Shown here in pieces: positions 8,326-17,573 of a DNA stretch of 64,000 nt. Under the pieces are notes generated by a model. It saw nothing but the letters and a program-made list of their open reading frames with translations, ran no database searches and was not told where the DNA came from. The stretch's first letter is position 1. Each line of letters begins with the position of its first letter. Origin of the DNA: Malaciobacter marinus (GTDB taxonomy: Bacteria > Campylobacterota > Campylobacteria > Campylobacterales > Arcobacteraceae); contig NZ_CP032101.1 of NCBI RefSeq assembly GCF_003544855.1, forward strand, positions 868,001-932,000. The letters run 5' to 3'. The position numbers were made by a program, and so were the translations under genes.

Positions 8326-8841
8326 CTACTCATACAAACTATAAACTCTTCTTTCCCAATCTTTTAACTTTGCTTTTATTGGATTATTGTATATGTAGTT
8401 GTAAACTTTTTCAAAATGTTTTTCATCTCTTATTACTTTATCATAATAACCTTTTTGCCAAAAACTTCCTTTTTTATTTAGCTTGGCATTTAATCTAAGT
8501 GCAGTTTTTGCTTTTATACATTTTATGATTTTATCAATGTCATCAAACTGCTTTATTAAAATATGAATATGATTTGGCATGATACATAATATTATGACTT
8601 CATAAAGATTACTTTGATTTTCCAATATAATATCTTTTACACTATCAATAAAATGACCATTTATATATGCACCCAACGAAGAGTTATCTAAGTAATTATC
8701 AATTTTATATTGTTTAATATGGTTACTCAATGATAAATCATTTTCAAGTTTTTTAAGATAAAAATCAATACTATTTTTTGTACGAAAAGTGATAAATTGA
8801 TAATGCTCTTTTAAGTTTATATGAGGAAGTTTTTTATACAT
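8326..8841 (-). CDS. REP-associated tyrosine transposase (RAYT, TnpA_REP family)
   Basis: This 171-residue protein of the Y1/HUH superfamily has the single-strand nuclease motif MPNHIHIL (H91 and H93) and the tyrosine region FWQKGYYDKVIRDEKHF (Y132 or Y133). YNYIYNNPIKAKL follows, the usual RAYT C-terminal signature. It lacks the IS200/IS605 companion tnpB and obvious element ends. Members of this family bind and cut REP hairpins through a 5' tetranucleotide tag. Here the gene is flanked on both sides by REP-like arrays, the layout expected of a REP system. It appears intact. A -10 box lies at 8855-8860, and the adjacent array covers its likely -35 region. Confidence 0.93.
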   Translation of the reverse strand: MYKKLPHINLKEHYQFITFRTKNSIDFYLKKLENDLSLSNHIKQYKIDNYLDNSSLGAYINGHFIDSVKDIILENQSNLYEVIILCIMPNHIHILIKQFDDIDKIIKCIKAKTALRLNAKLNKKGSFWQKGYYDKVIRDEKHFEKVYNYIYNNPIKAKLKDWERRVYSLYE

Positions 8842-8854
8842 AAATAACCCTTTT

Positions 8855-8860
8855 ATTATA
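8855..8860 (-). promoter_or_regulatory. -10 box for the RAYT gene
   Basis: On the minus strand this reads TATAAT, 13 bases before the RAYT start codon, with AAAAGGG between them as ribosome binding site. The position of a -35 box would fall inside the REP unit at 8864-8884. A protein bound to that hairpin could therefore block the promoter. That consequence is inference. Confidence 0.45.
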
Positions 8861-8863
8861 TCA

Positions 8864-9010
8864 GGAACCCAAATTCATTCGGGTCTTTTTTGCACGGATG
8901 AATCCGCGCTTCCAATTTCACTTGCATTTTCGGAACCCCGAATTCATTCGGGGCTTTTTGTACGGATAAATCCGCGCTTCCGACATTTGCACGAATAAAT
9001 TCGAGCTTCC
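8864..9010 (+). repeat. REP-like array 2 (RAYT - ligase intergenic)
   Basis: Forward units begin at 8864 and 8932. Reverse units lie at 8892-8913, 8960-8981 and 8989-9010. Order and spacers match arrays 1 and 3: forward, T run, reverse, the spacer AATTTCACTTGCATTTTC, forward, T run, reverse. One reverse unit begins GTAC instead of GCAC. Reverse units alternate between CGGAT/ATCCG and CGAAT/ATTCG arms, so pairing is kept by compensating changes. Confidence 0.92.
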
Positions 9011-9021
9011 GGTGAACTTTT

Positions 9022-9828
9022 TTACTCTTTTTTTCTTATTCTTAAAAAAGAAGCAAATTTTGGTTTATTGTATTTGGTAAATCCATAATACTTAAATGTC
9101 ACAATTTCACCTATTTTAGGTGGATTGTATCTTTGCTTATTTGTAAAACCTCCTCCTAGATTAAAAACTATATTATTTTGAAGTTTTATTACTAAGCTTT
9201 TCATTCTGTTTTTATCTTTTTTGTCATAATTTATATCTATGATTTTTCCTTCCATATCAAAAAATTTTTTTACTTTTAAGATATCTTGGCTTCTGCCTTG
9301 GAAGTAATGTTTATGGGGATTTTTTATTATTACGCCTTCTGCATTTTTAGATACTAGTTTTTCTAAAAATTCTTGAAGATGTTTTTTGTCTTTGCATTTT
9401 ATTTGAGGTACAAATTTGATATATTTATTTGGCTTATTTTTAAACCAATTTTTTACTTTGTTTAGTCTTGTTTGAAAATCACCTTTTGCGTTTGGTACCT
9501 CAAAGATATTATAAGTTATTTCACTCCATTTATTTGAGGCAATATCATCTAATACTATACTTTGTATGTTTTCAAAGTCACCTCTTTTAGTCCATAACTC
9601 TCCATCAAGTTCAAAACTTGGGAAATTTTTCGTGAACTCTTTTTTTGTATTTATTTTATTGCCATTTTTTGTAAGAAGTTGCTTCCCATTCCAATATGCA
9701 CGAATACCATCAAGCTTCTCACTCATGTACCAGCCTTTGATATTTTGCTTGTCATATGTCATGGGTTTTTGAAGATTGTTTGCAAAACAAGATATAAAAA
9801 AGAAAAATAGAAGAAGTGATTTTTTCAT
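9022..9828 (-). CDS. exported ATP-dependent DNA ligase (Lig E-like)
   Basis: This 268-residue minimal ATP-dependent ligase seals DNA nicks through a lysine-AMP intermediate. Motif I is KLDGIRA with K38 as nucleophile, motif III is FELDGELW (72-79), motif IV is EGVIIKNP and motif V is ILKVKKF. A short OB-fold tail ending FASFLRIRKKE completes the two-domain minimum. The N-terminus (MKKSLLLFFFFISCFANN) is a signal peptide with a likely cut after residue 17, which places the enzyme in the periplasm as described for the Lig E group. A TATAAT -10 box reads on the minus strand at 9860-9855. REP arrays bracket the gene. Confidence 0.9.
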   Translation of the reverse strand: MKKSLLLFFFFISCFANNLQKPMTYDKQNIKGWYMSEKLDGIRAYWNGKQLLTKNGNKINTKKEFTKNFPSFELDGELWTKRGDFENIQSIVLDDIASNKWSEITYNIFEVPNAKGDFQTRLNKVKNWFKNKPNKYIKFVPQIKCKDKKHLQEFLEKLVSKNAEGVIIKNPHKHYFQGRSQDILKVKKFFDMEGKIIDINYDKKDKNRMKSLVIKLQNNIVFNLGGGFTNKQRYNPPKIGEIVTFKYYGFTKYNKPKFASFLRIRKKE

Positions 9829-9903
9829 GAAAACTCTTTAAAATAATTTTAAAAATTATAATATTGTAAAGTTGAAAGATTGTTTAAGTGTTTTTTTAAT
9901 TAT

Positions 9904-10054
9904 GGAACCCCGAATTTATTCGGGGCAATTTGACACGGATGAATCCGCGCTTCCGATTTCACTTGCATTTTAGGAACTCCGAATTCATTCGGGGCTTTTT
10001 TGGCACGAATAAATTCGAGCTTCCAACACACTGCACGAATGAATCGGCGTTTCC
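9904..10054 (+). repeat. REP-like array 3 (ligase - hldD intergenic)
   Basis: Forward units begin at 9904 and 9973. Reverse units lie at 9933-9954, 10003-10024 and 10033-10054. It is the third direct copy of the composite seen at 8171 and 8864, with spacer GATTTCACTTGCATTTTA. With the promoters on either side it fills most of the roughly 300-bp gap between the ligase and hldD. No gene is seen in the gap. Confidence 0.92.
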
Positions 10055-10132
10055 GGTATTTGCTTGCAAAAACCTAATTTAATTGAATTTTAGTTAAAAT
10101 AGATGACTTTATAAACATAAGTGAGAGATATA

Positions 10133-11143
10133 ATGAAATATAATGATATAGATTTTAATAATAAAACGATTTTGATTACTGGAGCTGCTGGATTTATTGG
10201 TTCTAATTTGGCTTTTTATTTTCAAGAAAATTTTCCTGATGCAAATGTTATTGCTCTTGATTGCTTTAGATCTGGGCAGACTTTCTCAAATGGAAACTTG
10301 AAAAGTTTTGGGCATTTTAAAAACCTTATTGGATTTAAAGGTACTGTAATAAGTGGCGATATAAATGATACTGATCTTTTAAAAAGATTGGCTATACAGT
10401 ATAGCTTTGATTATATTTTTCATCAAGCAGCTATTTCAGATACAACTGTTAGTGAACAAGACTTGATGATAAAAACAAATGTAAATGCATATGAAGAGCT
10501 TTTAAAAATAGCTATAAACCACAATGCAAATATGGTTTATGCAAGTTCTGGTGCTACTTATGGAGATGCTTCTAGTCCACAAACAGTAGGAAAAGAGGCT
10601 CCAAGTAATGTTTATGGTTTTAGTAAACTAATGATGGATAATATCTCTTATTCTTATATAAACAAAAAACCAAATATCTCTATTGTTGGGCTTAGATACT
10701 TCAATGTTTATGGTCCAAGGGAGTTTTATAAAAATAAAACTGCTTCAACTGTTGTGCAGTTTGGACATCAGTTACTAAAAGGAAATGCTCCTAAACTATT
10801 TGAGGGAAGCGATAAAATACTTAGAGATTTTATATATATTGAAGATGTTATTCAAGCAAATATCAAAGCTTGCGCTCCTTTAAAAAGTGGAGTTTACAAT
10901 ATAGGTACTGGAAAAGCTAGATCATTTCAAGCAATAGCTGATATTTTACAAAAAGAGCTTGGAACAAACTTTGAAACACAATACATACCAAATCCATACA
11001 TAGGACAATATCAGTTTCATACAGAAGCAAATATGCAAGATAGTAAAGAAAATCTTGATTTTGAAGCAAGATATGAGCTAGAAGATGGAATAAAAGCTTA
11101 TATTCCAGAAATAAAAAGACTTTTCAATGATGAGGTAAAATAG
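10133..11143 (+). CDS. hldD: ADP-L-glycero-D-manno-heptose 6-epimerase HldD
   Basis: HldD is an extended short-chain dehydrogenase that inverts C6 of ADP-heptose to give the LPS-core precursor. The NAD-binding motif TGAAGFIGSN lies near the N-terminus, followed by SSGATYG and YGFSKLMMD (the YxxxK pair). ALDCFRSGQTFSNG lies near residue 45. A GTG at 10121 is in frame, but the ATG at 10133 is preferred because GAGAG precedes it and the protein then begins directly ahead of the Rossmann fold, giving 336 residues. The hldE ATG follows the stop codon without a gap. Confidence 0.93.
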   Translation: MKYNDIDFNNKTILITGAAGFIGSNLAFYFQENFPDANVIALDCFRSGQTFSNGNLKSFGHFKNLIGFKGTVISGDINDTDLLKRLAIQYSFDYIFHQAAISDTTVSEQDLMIKTNVNAYEELLKIAINHNANMVYASSGATYGDASSPQTVGKEAPSNVYGFSKLMMDNISYSYINKKPNISIVGLRYFNVYGPREFYKNKTASTVVQFGHQLLKGNAPKLFEGSDKILRDFIYIEDVIQANIKACAPLKSGVYNIGTGKARSFQAIADILQKELGTNFETQYIPNPYIGQYQFHTEANMQDSKENLDFEARYELEDGIKAYIPEIKRLFNDEVK

Positions 11144-12571
11144 ATGATTACATATGATAAAAAGCCAAATATTTTAGTGATTGGTGATCTTATGATTGAT
11201 CATTATTTATGGGGAAAATGCGATAGAATATCACCAGAAGCACCTGTACAAGTAATAGATATCAAAAAAGAGACAACTGTTTTAGGTGGAGCTGGCAATG
11301 TGATAAACAATCTTTTATCACTTGGTTCTGATGTGGGTGTTATATCTGTTGTAGGTGATGATGATACAGCAAAAGAGTTAAAATCTATGCTAGATAAAGA
11401 GGGTGCAAAATCTTTTTTGATAGAACAAAAAGGAAGAAAAACTTCTAAAAAATCAAGAATTATGGCTTCTCACTCACAAGTAGTAAGATATGACCATGAA
11501 AGTAAAAACTCTATTTCATTTGATAGTGAAAAGAAGATTTTTGATAAGTTTCAAGAACTAATAAATAGATATGATATTATCCTTTTTTCAGATTATGGTA
11601 AAGGTGTAATTACAAAAGAGCTATCAAAAAAGATAATTGAGTATGCAAAAAAATATGACAAAAAAGTAATAGTTGATCCAAAAGGTGAAGACTACTCAAT
11701 GTACAAAGGTGCATATTTTTTAACACCAAATAAAAAAGAAGCACAAATTGCTTCAAAAGTAGAAATAGAAAACGATGAGACTTTAAAACTAGCACTTGAG
11801 AAGCTAAAAGAACAAGCAGAACTGCATTATTCTATTATTACTTTAAGTGAGCAAGGAATTGCACTTTTAAAAGATGAAGAAGTTATTATTCGACCAACAG
11901 TAGCAAGGGAAGTGTTTGATGTAACGGGTGCTGGTGATACTGTACTTGCAGCGCTTGGATTTGCACTTAGTTTAAACAATAACATCGAAGATGCTTTAGA
12001 GTTTGCTAATTTAGCAGCTGGAGTTGTAGTAGGTAAAATAGGAAGTGCAACAGTTACACTTGATGAGATTGAAGAGTATAAATCAAGCTTAAATAAAAGC
12101 TCAATTGAATTACATATCAAAAGTTTTGAAAAGATTGAAAAAATAGTAAAAAGATTAAAAAAACAAAACAAAAAGATAGTATTTACAAATGGATGTTTTG
12201 ATATTTTACACAAAGGTCATGTAAGTTACTTAGATGTTGCAAAATCATTTGGTGATGTTTTGATTTTGGGATTAAACTCAGATGATAGTGTAAAAAGATT
12301 AAAAGGTGAAAACAGACCTATAAATACGCAAGATGACAGAGCTTATATAGTTTCTGCTTTAGAGTGTGTGGATTATGTAGTAATCTTTGATGAAGATACA
12401 CCTTATGAGCTTATTTCAAAAGTTCAACCAGATGTTTTAGTAAAAGGTGCTGATTATGAGGGCAAAGAAGTTGTAGGAAGTGACATAGCCCTTGAAACAA
12501 AACTAGTTGAGTTTGTAGATGGAAAAAGCACAACAAAAACTATAGAAAAAATCAAAAAAGTGATAAAGTAA
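11144..12571 (+). CDS. hldE: bifunctional heptose-7-phosphate kinase / heptose-1-phosphate adenylyltransferase HldE
   Basis: This cytoplasmic enzyme phosphorylates heptose-7-phosphate at C1 and, after GmhB acts, transfers AMP to give ADP-heptose. The PfkB-type kinase domain covers about residues 1-315, with [17 protein letters not shown] and the ATP/anion-hole motif VTGAGDT. The nucleotidyltransferase domain follows, with [17 protein letters not shown] near residue 345. The full 475-residue fused form is present. The gene directly abuts hldD, and its stop codon overlaps the apt start. gmhA, the isomerase that starts this pathway, is not in the window. Confidence 0.96.
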   Translation: MITYDKKPNILVIGDLMIDHYLWGKCDRISPEAPVQVIDIKKETTVLGGAGNVINNLLSLGSDVGVISVVGDDDTAKELKSMLDKEGAKSFLIEQKGRKTSKKSRIMASHSQVVRYDHESKNSISFDSEKKIFDKFQELINRYDIILFSDYGKGVITKELSKKIIEYAKKYDKKVIVDPKGEDYSMYKGAYFLTPNKKEAQIASKVEIENDETLKLALEKLKEQAELHYSIITLSEQGIALLKDEEVIIRPTVAREVFDVTGAGDTVLAALGFALSLNNNIEDALEFANLAAGVVVGKIGSATVTLDEIEEYKSSLNKSSIELHIKSFEKIEKIVKRLKKQNKKIVFTNGCFDILHKGHVSYLDVAKSFGDVLILGLNSDDSVKRLKGENRPINTQDDRAYIVSALECVDYVVIFDEDTPYELISKVQPDVLVKGADYEGKEVVGSDIALETKLVEFVDGKSTTKTIEKIKKVIK

Positions 12572-13119
12572 TGAGCGAATTAACACAAGAAGAGAAACAA
12601 ATATTATTAAATGCCATAAGAGATGTACAAGATTTTCCAAAAGAGGGTATAGTATTTAAAGATATTACAACACTTTTAAATGATAAAAAAGCTTTTAATC
12701 TTTTGATGAGTCATCTTGAAAAAAGATATAAAGAGTATAATTTAGATTATGTTGCAGGTATTGATAGTAGAGGATTTATCTTTGGTGCAGCACTTGCTGA
12801 TAGATTAAATATAGGTTTTGTTCCAGTTAGAAAAAAAGGAAAGTTACCAAGTACAACTGTATGTGAAAAGTATGAGTTGGAGTATGGTTTTGATGAAGTT
12901 GAGATTCATCTTGATGCTTTTCATGGAAAAACAAATGCAAGAGTTCTTTTGATTGATGATTTGCTTGCTACTGGTGGCACTGCAAATGCATCTGCAAAAC
13001 TAATAAAAAATGTAAAAGCAGATTTAGTTGAAGCTTGTTTTTTACTAAATCTTACATTTTTAAATGGAAAACAAAGAGTAGAGCAACACACACCTGTATA
13101 TACAATACTTGATGTATAA
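12571..13119 (+). CDS. apt: adenine phosphoribosyltransferase Apt
   Basis: Apt salvages adenine to AMP using PRPP. The 182-residue protein shows [12 protein letters not shown] near residue 25, [10 protein letters not shown], and the PRPP-binding loop [15 protein letters not shown] cap segment [10 protein letters not shown] covers the active site. The start codon overlaps the hldE stop (TAATG), so translation is probably coupled. It has no functional link to heptose synthesis. In Campylobacter relatives apt lies near dedA and pepA, which follow here after wzz and trpB. Confidence 0.95.
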   Translation: MSELTQEEKQILLNAIRDVQDFPKEGIVFKDITTLLNDKKAFNLLMSHLEKRYKEYNLDYVAGIDSRGFIFGAALADRLNIGFVPVRKKGKLPSTTVCEKYELEYGFDEVEIHLDAFHGKTNARVLLIDDLLATGGTANASAKLIKNVKADLVEACFLLNLTFLNGKQRVEQHTPVYTILDV

Positions 13120-13140
13120 AACAAATCTGGGGAGAAAAAG

Positions 13141-14256
13141 TTGGAAAAAGAGATACTAGCTATACAAGAAGATGAGATTGATTTAAAAGAGTTATTTAAA
13201 ACACTATGGCAAAAAAGAGTTTTTATAGTAGTCTTTACTTTTGTAATAACAGTTTTAGCAGGTGTTTATTCTTTTACAAGAACACCTATTTATGAAATTG
13301 ACTCAACTTATAGAATAGGATTTATTGGAGATGAACTTATAGAAAAACCAAATGTTTTAGAACAAAAGTTAAGACTTATTTATAATGTAGATAATCCAGA
13401 TAAAAAGATAGAAAAAAACAATCCAAAAATCACTGAGATAAAAATAGTCAAAGGTGTTGAAAATTTCTTAAAGATAGAAATACAAGGTTTTTCAAATAAA
13501 GAACTTTTAAATAAAAACAAAGAGATTTTAGATTTTATAAATAACGAATATAAATACAAATATGAAGAGTTTTTGATAAATACAAAAAATAAAATTAAAG
13601 ATTTACAGTATAATTTAAACTATGCTGAAAAAATAGAAAAAAGAAAAATAGAAAAAGAAATAGAAAAAATAGAAAAAGAATTAACTTTAAAAGTAGAAAA
13701 TAAAATAAATTTTCTCAAAAAAGTAAAACTTAATACAATAAGTAATAAAATTGAATTTTATGAAAAGAAATTAAAAGAGTATGAAAAAAATATAATAAAA
13801 ATAAATAAAAATAAAACTGCAAATAAAACCGAAGGTATTTTAGTAGCTACACAACTTCAAACTAGTCAGACTCTTATTATGTCTGTAAAAAATAAACTTG
13901 AAGATTTAAAGCAATTAAAACAAGATATTTTAATACTACAAATAGAAGAGTTAGAGTTTGAAAAAAATAATCTAATAAATGAAGATTTAAAAAAGTTGCA
14001 AGTCAACTTAGATATAGAACTTCCAAAAAAGATTTATGATTTAAATCAAAAGTTATTAAAAGAAAAAAGAAAACTAAAAACAAATTATTTTAAAAGGACT
14101 TATGCAGAAGGAGAAGTTCTTAAGCATAAAAATCCTATCAAACCAAAGAAAAAACTAATAGTTGTAGTATCTTTTGTTACTGGATTTATTTTATCTATTT
14201 TCTTAGTGTTTTTCATGCAGTTTATAAAAAGTTTTAAAGAGGATGAAAATGAGTGA
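13141..14256 (+). CDS. wzz: polysaccharide chain-length determinant (Wzz family)
   Basis: Wzz proteins sit in the inner membrane and set the modal length of polymers made by Wzy. This 371-residue protein has the family architecture. A short cytoplasmic N-terminus carries [16 protein letters not shown], followed by a first membrane helix (about 28-47). A long periplasmic coiled-coil-rich region follows, extremely rich in Lys and Glu. The protein ends with the [10 protein letters not shown] segment and a second membrane helix. Translation starts at TTG, preceded by GGGGAG six bases upstream. It lies about 19-20 kb from the wzx and wzy genes it presumably works with, wedged between apt and trpB. 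Its stop overlaps the trpB start. Confidence 0.85.
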   Translation: MEKEILAIQEDEIDLKELFKTLWQKRVFIVVFTFVITVLAGVYSFTRTPIYEIDSTYRIGFIGDELIEKPNVLEQKLRLIYNVDNPDKKIEKNNPKITEIKIVKGVENFLKIEIQGFSNKELLNKNKEILDFINNEYKYKYEEFLINTKNKIKDLQYNLNYAEKIEKRKIEKEIEKIEKELTLKVENKINFLKKVKLNTISNKIEFYEKKLKEYEKNIIKINKNKTANKTEGILVATQLQTSQTLIMSVKNKLEDLKQLKQDILILQIEELEFEKNNLINEDLKKLQVNLDIELPKKIYDLNQKLLKEKRKLKTNYFKRTYAEGEVLKHKNPIKPKKKLIVVVSFVTGFILSIFLVFFMQFIKSFKEDENE

Positions 14257-15457
14257 TTATATCCCAAAAAAGAGTAAATTTGACCCTGATGAAAATGGTC
14301 ATTTTGGTATATTTGGTGGAAGATATGTTCCTGAAACATTGATGCCAATACTTGAAGAGTTAGAAAAAGAGTATAAAAAATATAGATTTGATAAAGAGTT
14401 TTGGAGTGAAGTAAATGAACTTTTGGAAGATTATGTAGGAAGAGAAAATCCTTTATATCTTGCAAAAAATATAAGTAAAGAAGTAGGGGCTAAAGTTTAT
14501 TTAAAAAGAGAAGATTTAAATCATACAGGTGCTCATAAAATAAACAATGTAATAGCCCAAGGTTTACTTGCAAAAAAACTTGGTAAAACGAAAATAATAG
14601 CAGAAACAGGTGCAGGACAACATGGAGTTGCAAGTGCGACAATCGCAGCTCTTTTAGGTTTGGAGTGTACTGTTTTTATGGGTGCAAAAGATGTACAAAG
14701 ACAAGAGTTAAATGTATTTAGGATGAAACTTCTAGGTGCAAAGGTTGTAGCTGTACAAAGTGGTAGTAAAACACTAAAAGATGCTATGAATGATGCAATT
14801 AGATATTGGGTAACAAACGCAAGGGATACTTTTTATATAATAGGAACTGTTGCAGGTCCACATCCATATCCTATGATGGTTAGAGATTTTCAAGCGGTTA
14901 TAGGATATGAAGCAAGAAAACAGATACTAAAAAAGGAAAATAGACTTCCTGATTATGTTATAGCTTGTATTGGTGGTGGTTCAAATGCTATTGGTATGTT
15001 TTCACACTTTTTAGAAGATGAAGAGGTGACATGTATTGGTATTGAAGCTGGTGGCTTAGGACTTGATACAAATAAACACGGATGTAGCTTAGAAAAAGGA
15101 ACACCTGGTATTGTTCATGGACAATGCTCTTATCTTTTACAAGATGATAATGGACAAGTAATCGAAGCTCACTCTTTTAGTGCTGGACTTGATTATCCAG
15201 GTATTGGACCTGAACACTCTTTTCATAAAGATAATAAAACAGTTGAGTATGACTCAATCACAGATAAAGAAGCACTAGATGCTTTTGTGTGGTTAAGTCA
15301 AAAAGAGGGAATAATTCCAGCATTTGAAAGTGCCCATGCTATTGCTTATTTGAAAAAAGCAAAAGAAAAATTTAAAGATAAGATTATAATAGTTAGTTTA
15401 TCTGGTCGTGGAGACAAAGATATGATACAAGCAAAAAGCTTACTTAGTTTTGACTAA
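14249..15457 (+). CDS. trpB: tryptophan synthase beta chain TrpB
   Basis: TrpB is the PLP enzyme that joins indole and serine to make tryptophan. The protein has [12 protein letters not shown] near its N-terminus, the PLP-lysine motif [10 protein letters not shown], the phosphate loop [10 protein letters not shown] and the TrpB1-type segment [10 protein letters not shown]. An ATG at 14243 is in frame, but AGAGG ends right against it. The ATG at 14249 has the proper spacing and gives 402 residues. No trpA is adjacent, so the alpha subunit must be encoded elsewhere. The gene overlaps the end of wzz. Confidence 0.95.
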   Translation: MSDYIPKKSKFDPDENGHFGIFGGRYVPETLMPILEELEKEYKKYRFDKEFWSEVNELLEDYVGRENPLYLAKNISKEVGAKVYLKREDLNHTGAHKINNVIAQGLLAKKLGKTKIIAETGAGQHGVASATIAALLGLECTVFMGAKDVQRQELNVFRMKLLGAKVVAVQSGSKTLKDAMNDAIRYWVTNARDTFYIIGTVAGPHPYPMMVRDFQAVIGYEARKQILKKENRLPDYVIACIGGGSNAIGMFSHFLEDEEVTCIGIEAGGLGLDTNKHGCSLEKGTPGIVHGQCSYLLQDDNGQVIEAHSFSAGLDYPGIGPEHSFHKDNKTVEYDSITDKEALDAFVWLSQKEGIIPAFESAHAIAYLKKAKEKFKDKIIIVSLSGRGDKDMIQAKSLLSFD

Positions 15458-15462
15458 GGAAA

Positions 15463-16170
15463 ATGATGGAAAAATTTTTTAAAAAAATACAACCACACTC
15501 TGGGAAAATTTTAACTTTTATAGTGCTTATTTTTTTCTCATATCTAGCATATAATTTATATCATGCTCCTGTAAGTGGTTTTGAAAATAAGTTTGTTTAT
15601 TTGCTTAAAGAGCATGGTTATATCATACTTTTTGCTTGGGGTATGTTAGAGGGAGAAGCAGGTCTTGTAATGGCTGGACTTTTATCTCACACAGGCGATA
15701 TGAATCTATATTTTGCTATTTTTGTAGCAGGTCTTGGTGGATTTGCTGGTGACCAAGTATATTTTTATATAGGAAGATTTAACAAAGGTTATGTTCATAG
15801 AAAGTTTAAAGGACAAAGACGAAAGTTTGCCCTTGCACATTTGCTTTTAAAAAAACATGGTTGGCCAATAATCTTTATGCAAAGATATATGTATGGTATG
15901 AGAACAATCATACCAATTTCAATAGGTCTTACAAGATATAGTGCAAAAATGTTTGCTTTTATAAATCTGCTTTCTGCTTGGCTTTGGGCTGCTATTACTA
16001 TCGTGCCTGTTTGGTATTTTGGTGAAGAGATTTTGAAAGTATTACATTTTTTAAAAGAGCATTGGTATTTTGCCTTACCATTTGCAATAATCTTTGGTGG
16101 AAGTATAATTTACTATTTTAATAAAGCTACTAAAAAAAAGGATAAATATGTTGAAAATAAACTTAGTTGA
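15463..16170 (+). CDS. DedA family membrane protein
   Basis: DedA/SNARE-associated proteins are inner-membrane proteins, some of which act as lipid flippases including for undecaprenyl phosphate. The family core is visible: FAWGMLEGEAGLVMAGLLSHTG, GGFAGDQVYFYIGRF and the basic segment MQRYMYGMRTIIPISIGLTR with its conserved arginines. There are about five hydrophobic segments in 235 residues. A second ATG at 15466 has slightly better spacing from AAGGA. pepA begins inside the 3' end of this gene. The dedA-pepA order is also known from Campylobacter. Confidence 0.88.
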   Translation: MMEKFFKKIQPHSGKILTFIVLIFFSYLAYNLYHAPVSGFENKFVYLLKEHGYIILFAWGMLEGEAGLVMAGLLSHTGDMNLYFAIFVAGLGGFAGDQVYFYIGRFNKGYVHRKFKGQRRKFALAHLLLKKHGWPIIFMQRYMYGMRTIIPISIGLTRYSAKMFAFINLLSAWLWAAITIVPVWYFGEEILKVLHFLKEHWYFALPFAIIFGGSIIYYFNKATKKKDKYVENKLS

Positions 16171-17557
16171 TAAAGAAAAAAAACTAAAATCAGGTTTAGA
16201 GATAATCATCTTAGATGACTTAAACAATACAAAAGATAAAAAAGTATTAAAAACACTAAACTTTGAAGCAAAAGATGAGTGTTGTGAGCTTTTATTACAA
16301 AGCTCAAAAATATATGTAGGATGCGAAGCAAATGACTATGATAGCATAGCAATAGCTGTTGCAACTGCTATAAAAAAGTTTACTTCAACTACACTTAAAA
16401 GTGCAAAGATTCACTTAAAAGATACAAAAAATTTAAAAGCAGTAGTTGAGGGTGCTCTTTTGGCTGATTATAAGTTTACAAACTACAAATCAGAACAAAA
16501 GAAGATTAAAAAACAAGAGTTTAATATAGTTGTTGATGAAGTAAATAAAAAATTAGAAGATACTTTAAATGAGTCAATAATCATAAGTGAGGCTGTAAAT
16601 AAAGTAAGAGATATGGTAAATACTACACCTGGTGATTTTTACCCTGAAATCATGGCAGAAACAGCAAAAGATATCGCAATGGAAACTGAACTAGAGTGTA
16701 AAATATTAGATGAAAAATATTTAGAAGAAAACTCTATGAATGCAATGTTTAGTGTGGGTATCGCATCAGTACATGAATCAAAACTTATTCATTTAGCACA
16801 CAAACCAAAAAATGCCAAGAAAAAAATAGTGCTTGTAGGTAAAGGTCTTACTTATGATTCAGGAGGATTATCTTTAAAACCAGCTGATTTTATGACAACT
16901 ATGAAATCAGATAAATCAGGAGGTTGTGCAGTACTTGGTATCGCTTATGCAGTTGCTAAGTTAAACCTACCAATTGAACTACATGCAATAGTAGGTGCTG
17001 TTGAAAATATGATAGGTGGAAATGCATATAAACCAGATGATGTTTTAACTGCAAAAAATGGTAAAACAATAGAAGTTAAAAACACAGATGCAGAGGGAAG
17101 ACTTGTACTTGCTGATTGCTTATGTTATGCACAAGATGAGATAGAAGATATTGACTATATTTTTGATTATGCAACACTTACAGGTGCTTGTGTAGTAGGA
17201 GTTGGTGAATATACAACTGGAATCATGGGAAATAATCAAAAACTAAAACAAGAAGCAGTAAAACATGCCTTAGCTTCTGGAGAGTACGCAACATCACTTG
17301 ATTTTAATAGATTTTTAAGAAAAACAATAAAATCAGATGTTGCAGATATAAATAACATAGCAAGCACAAGATATGGAGGAGCAATCACAGCTGGGATTTT
17401 CCTTGATAACTTTATAAAAGAAGAAAACAAAGACAAATGGATACACTTTGACATAGCAGGACCTGCATATGTTGAAAAAGCATGGGGATATAACCCTTTT
17501 GGAGCAAGTGGAGCTGGTGTAAGAATGACACTAGAGTTTTTCAAAAACCTAAAATAA
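16148..17557 (+). CDS. pepA: leucyl aminopeptidase PepA
   Basis: PepA is an M17 dizinc aminopeptidase that removes N-terminal residues from peptides in the cytoplasm. Metal-binding and catalytic segments are clear: GKGLTYDSGGLSLKP, MKSDKSGGCAV and NTDAEGRLVLADCL. The C-terminal domain of the 469-residue protein carries these, and the N-terminal part is the variable oligomerisation domain. The start overlaps dedA by 23 bases, with AAGGA upstream. In Campylobacter relatives ychF follows pepA; here the whole polysaccharide locus lies between them. A REP array follows the stop codon. Confidence 0.96.
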   Translation: MLKINLVDKEKKLKSGLEIIILDDLNNTKDKKVLKTLNFEAKDECCELLLQSSKIYVGCEANDYDSIAIAVATAIKKFTSTTLKSAKIHLKDTKNLKAVVEGALLADYKFTNYKSEQKKIKKQEFNIVVDEVNKKLEDTLNESIIISEAVNKVRDMVNTTPGDFYPEIMAETAKDIAMETELECKILDEKYLEENSMNAMFSVGIASVHESKLIHLAHKPKNAKKKIVLVGKGLTYDSGGLSLKPADFMTTMKSDKSGGCAVLGIAYAVAKLNLPIELHAIVGAVENMIGGNAYKPDDVLTAKNGKTIEVKNTDAEGRLVLADCLCYAQDEIEDIDYIFDYATLTGACVVGVGEYTTGIMGNNQKLKQEAVKHALASGEYATSLDFNRFLRKTIKSDVADINNIASTRYGGAITAGIFLDNFIKEENKDKWIHFDIAGPAYVEKAWGYNPFGASGAGVRMTLEFFKNLK

Positions 17558-17573
17558 AGAAACCCCAAATCTC

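Noticed and set aside
8326-8841. IS200/IS605 insertion sequence
   Set aside because: The transposase has the RAYT-type C-terminus, no tnpB or orfB is present, and the surrounding hairpins occur at many sites without it.
9022-9828. Ligase and RAYT as parts of one transposition machine
   Set aside because: The ligase has a signal peptide and should act outside the cytoplasm, so direct cooperation with the RAYT is unlikely.
11827-12213. 128-codon reverse-strand frame inside hldE
   Set aside because: It is an antisense shadow of a well-conserved coding region, with no family features or start signals.
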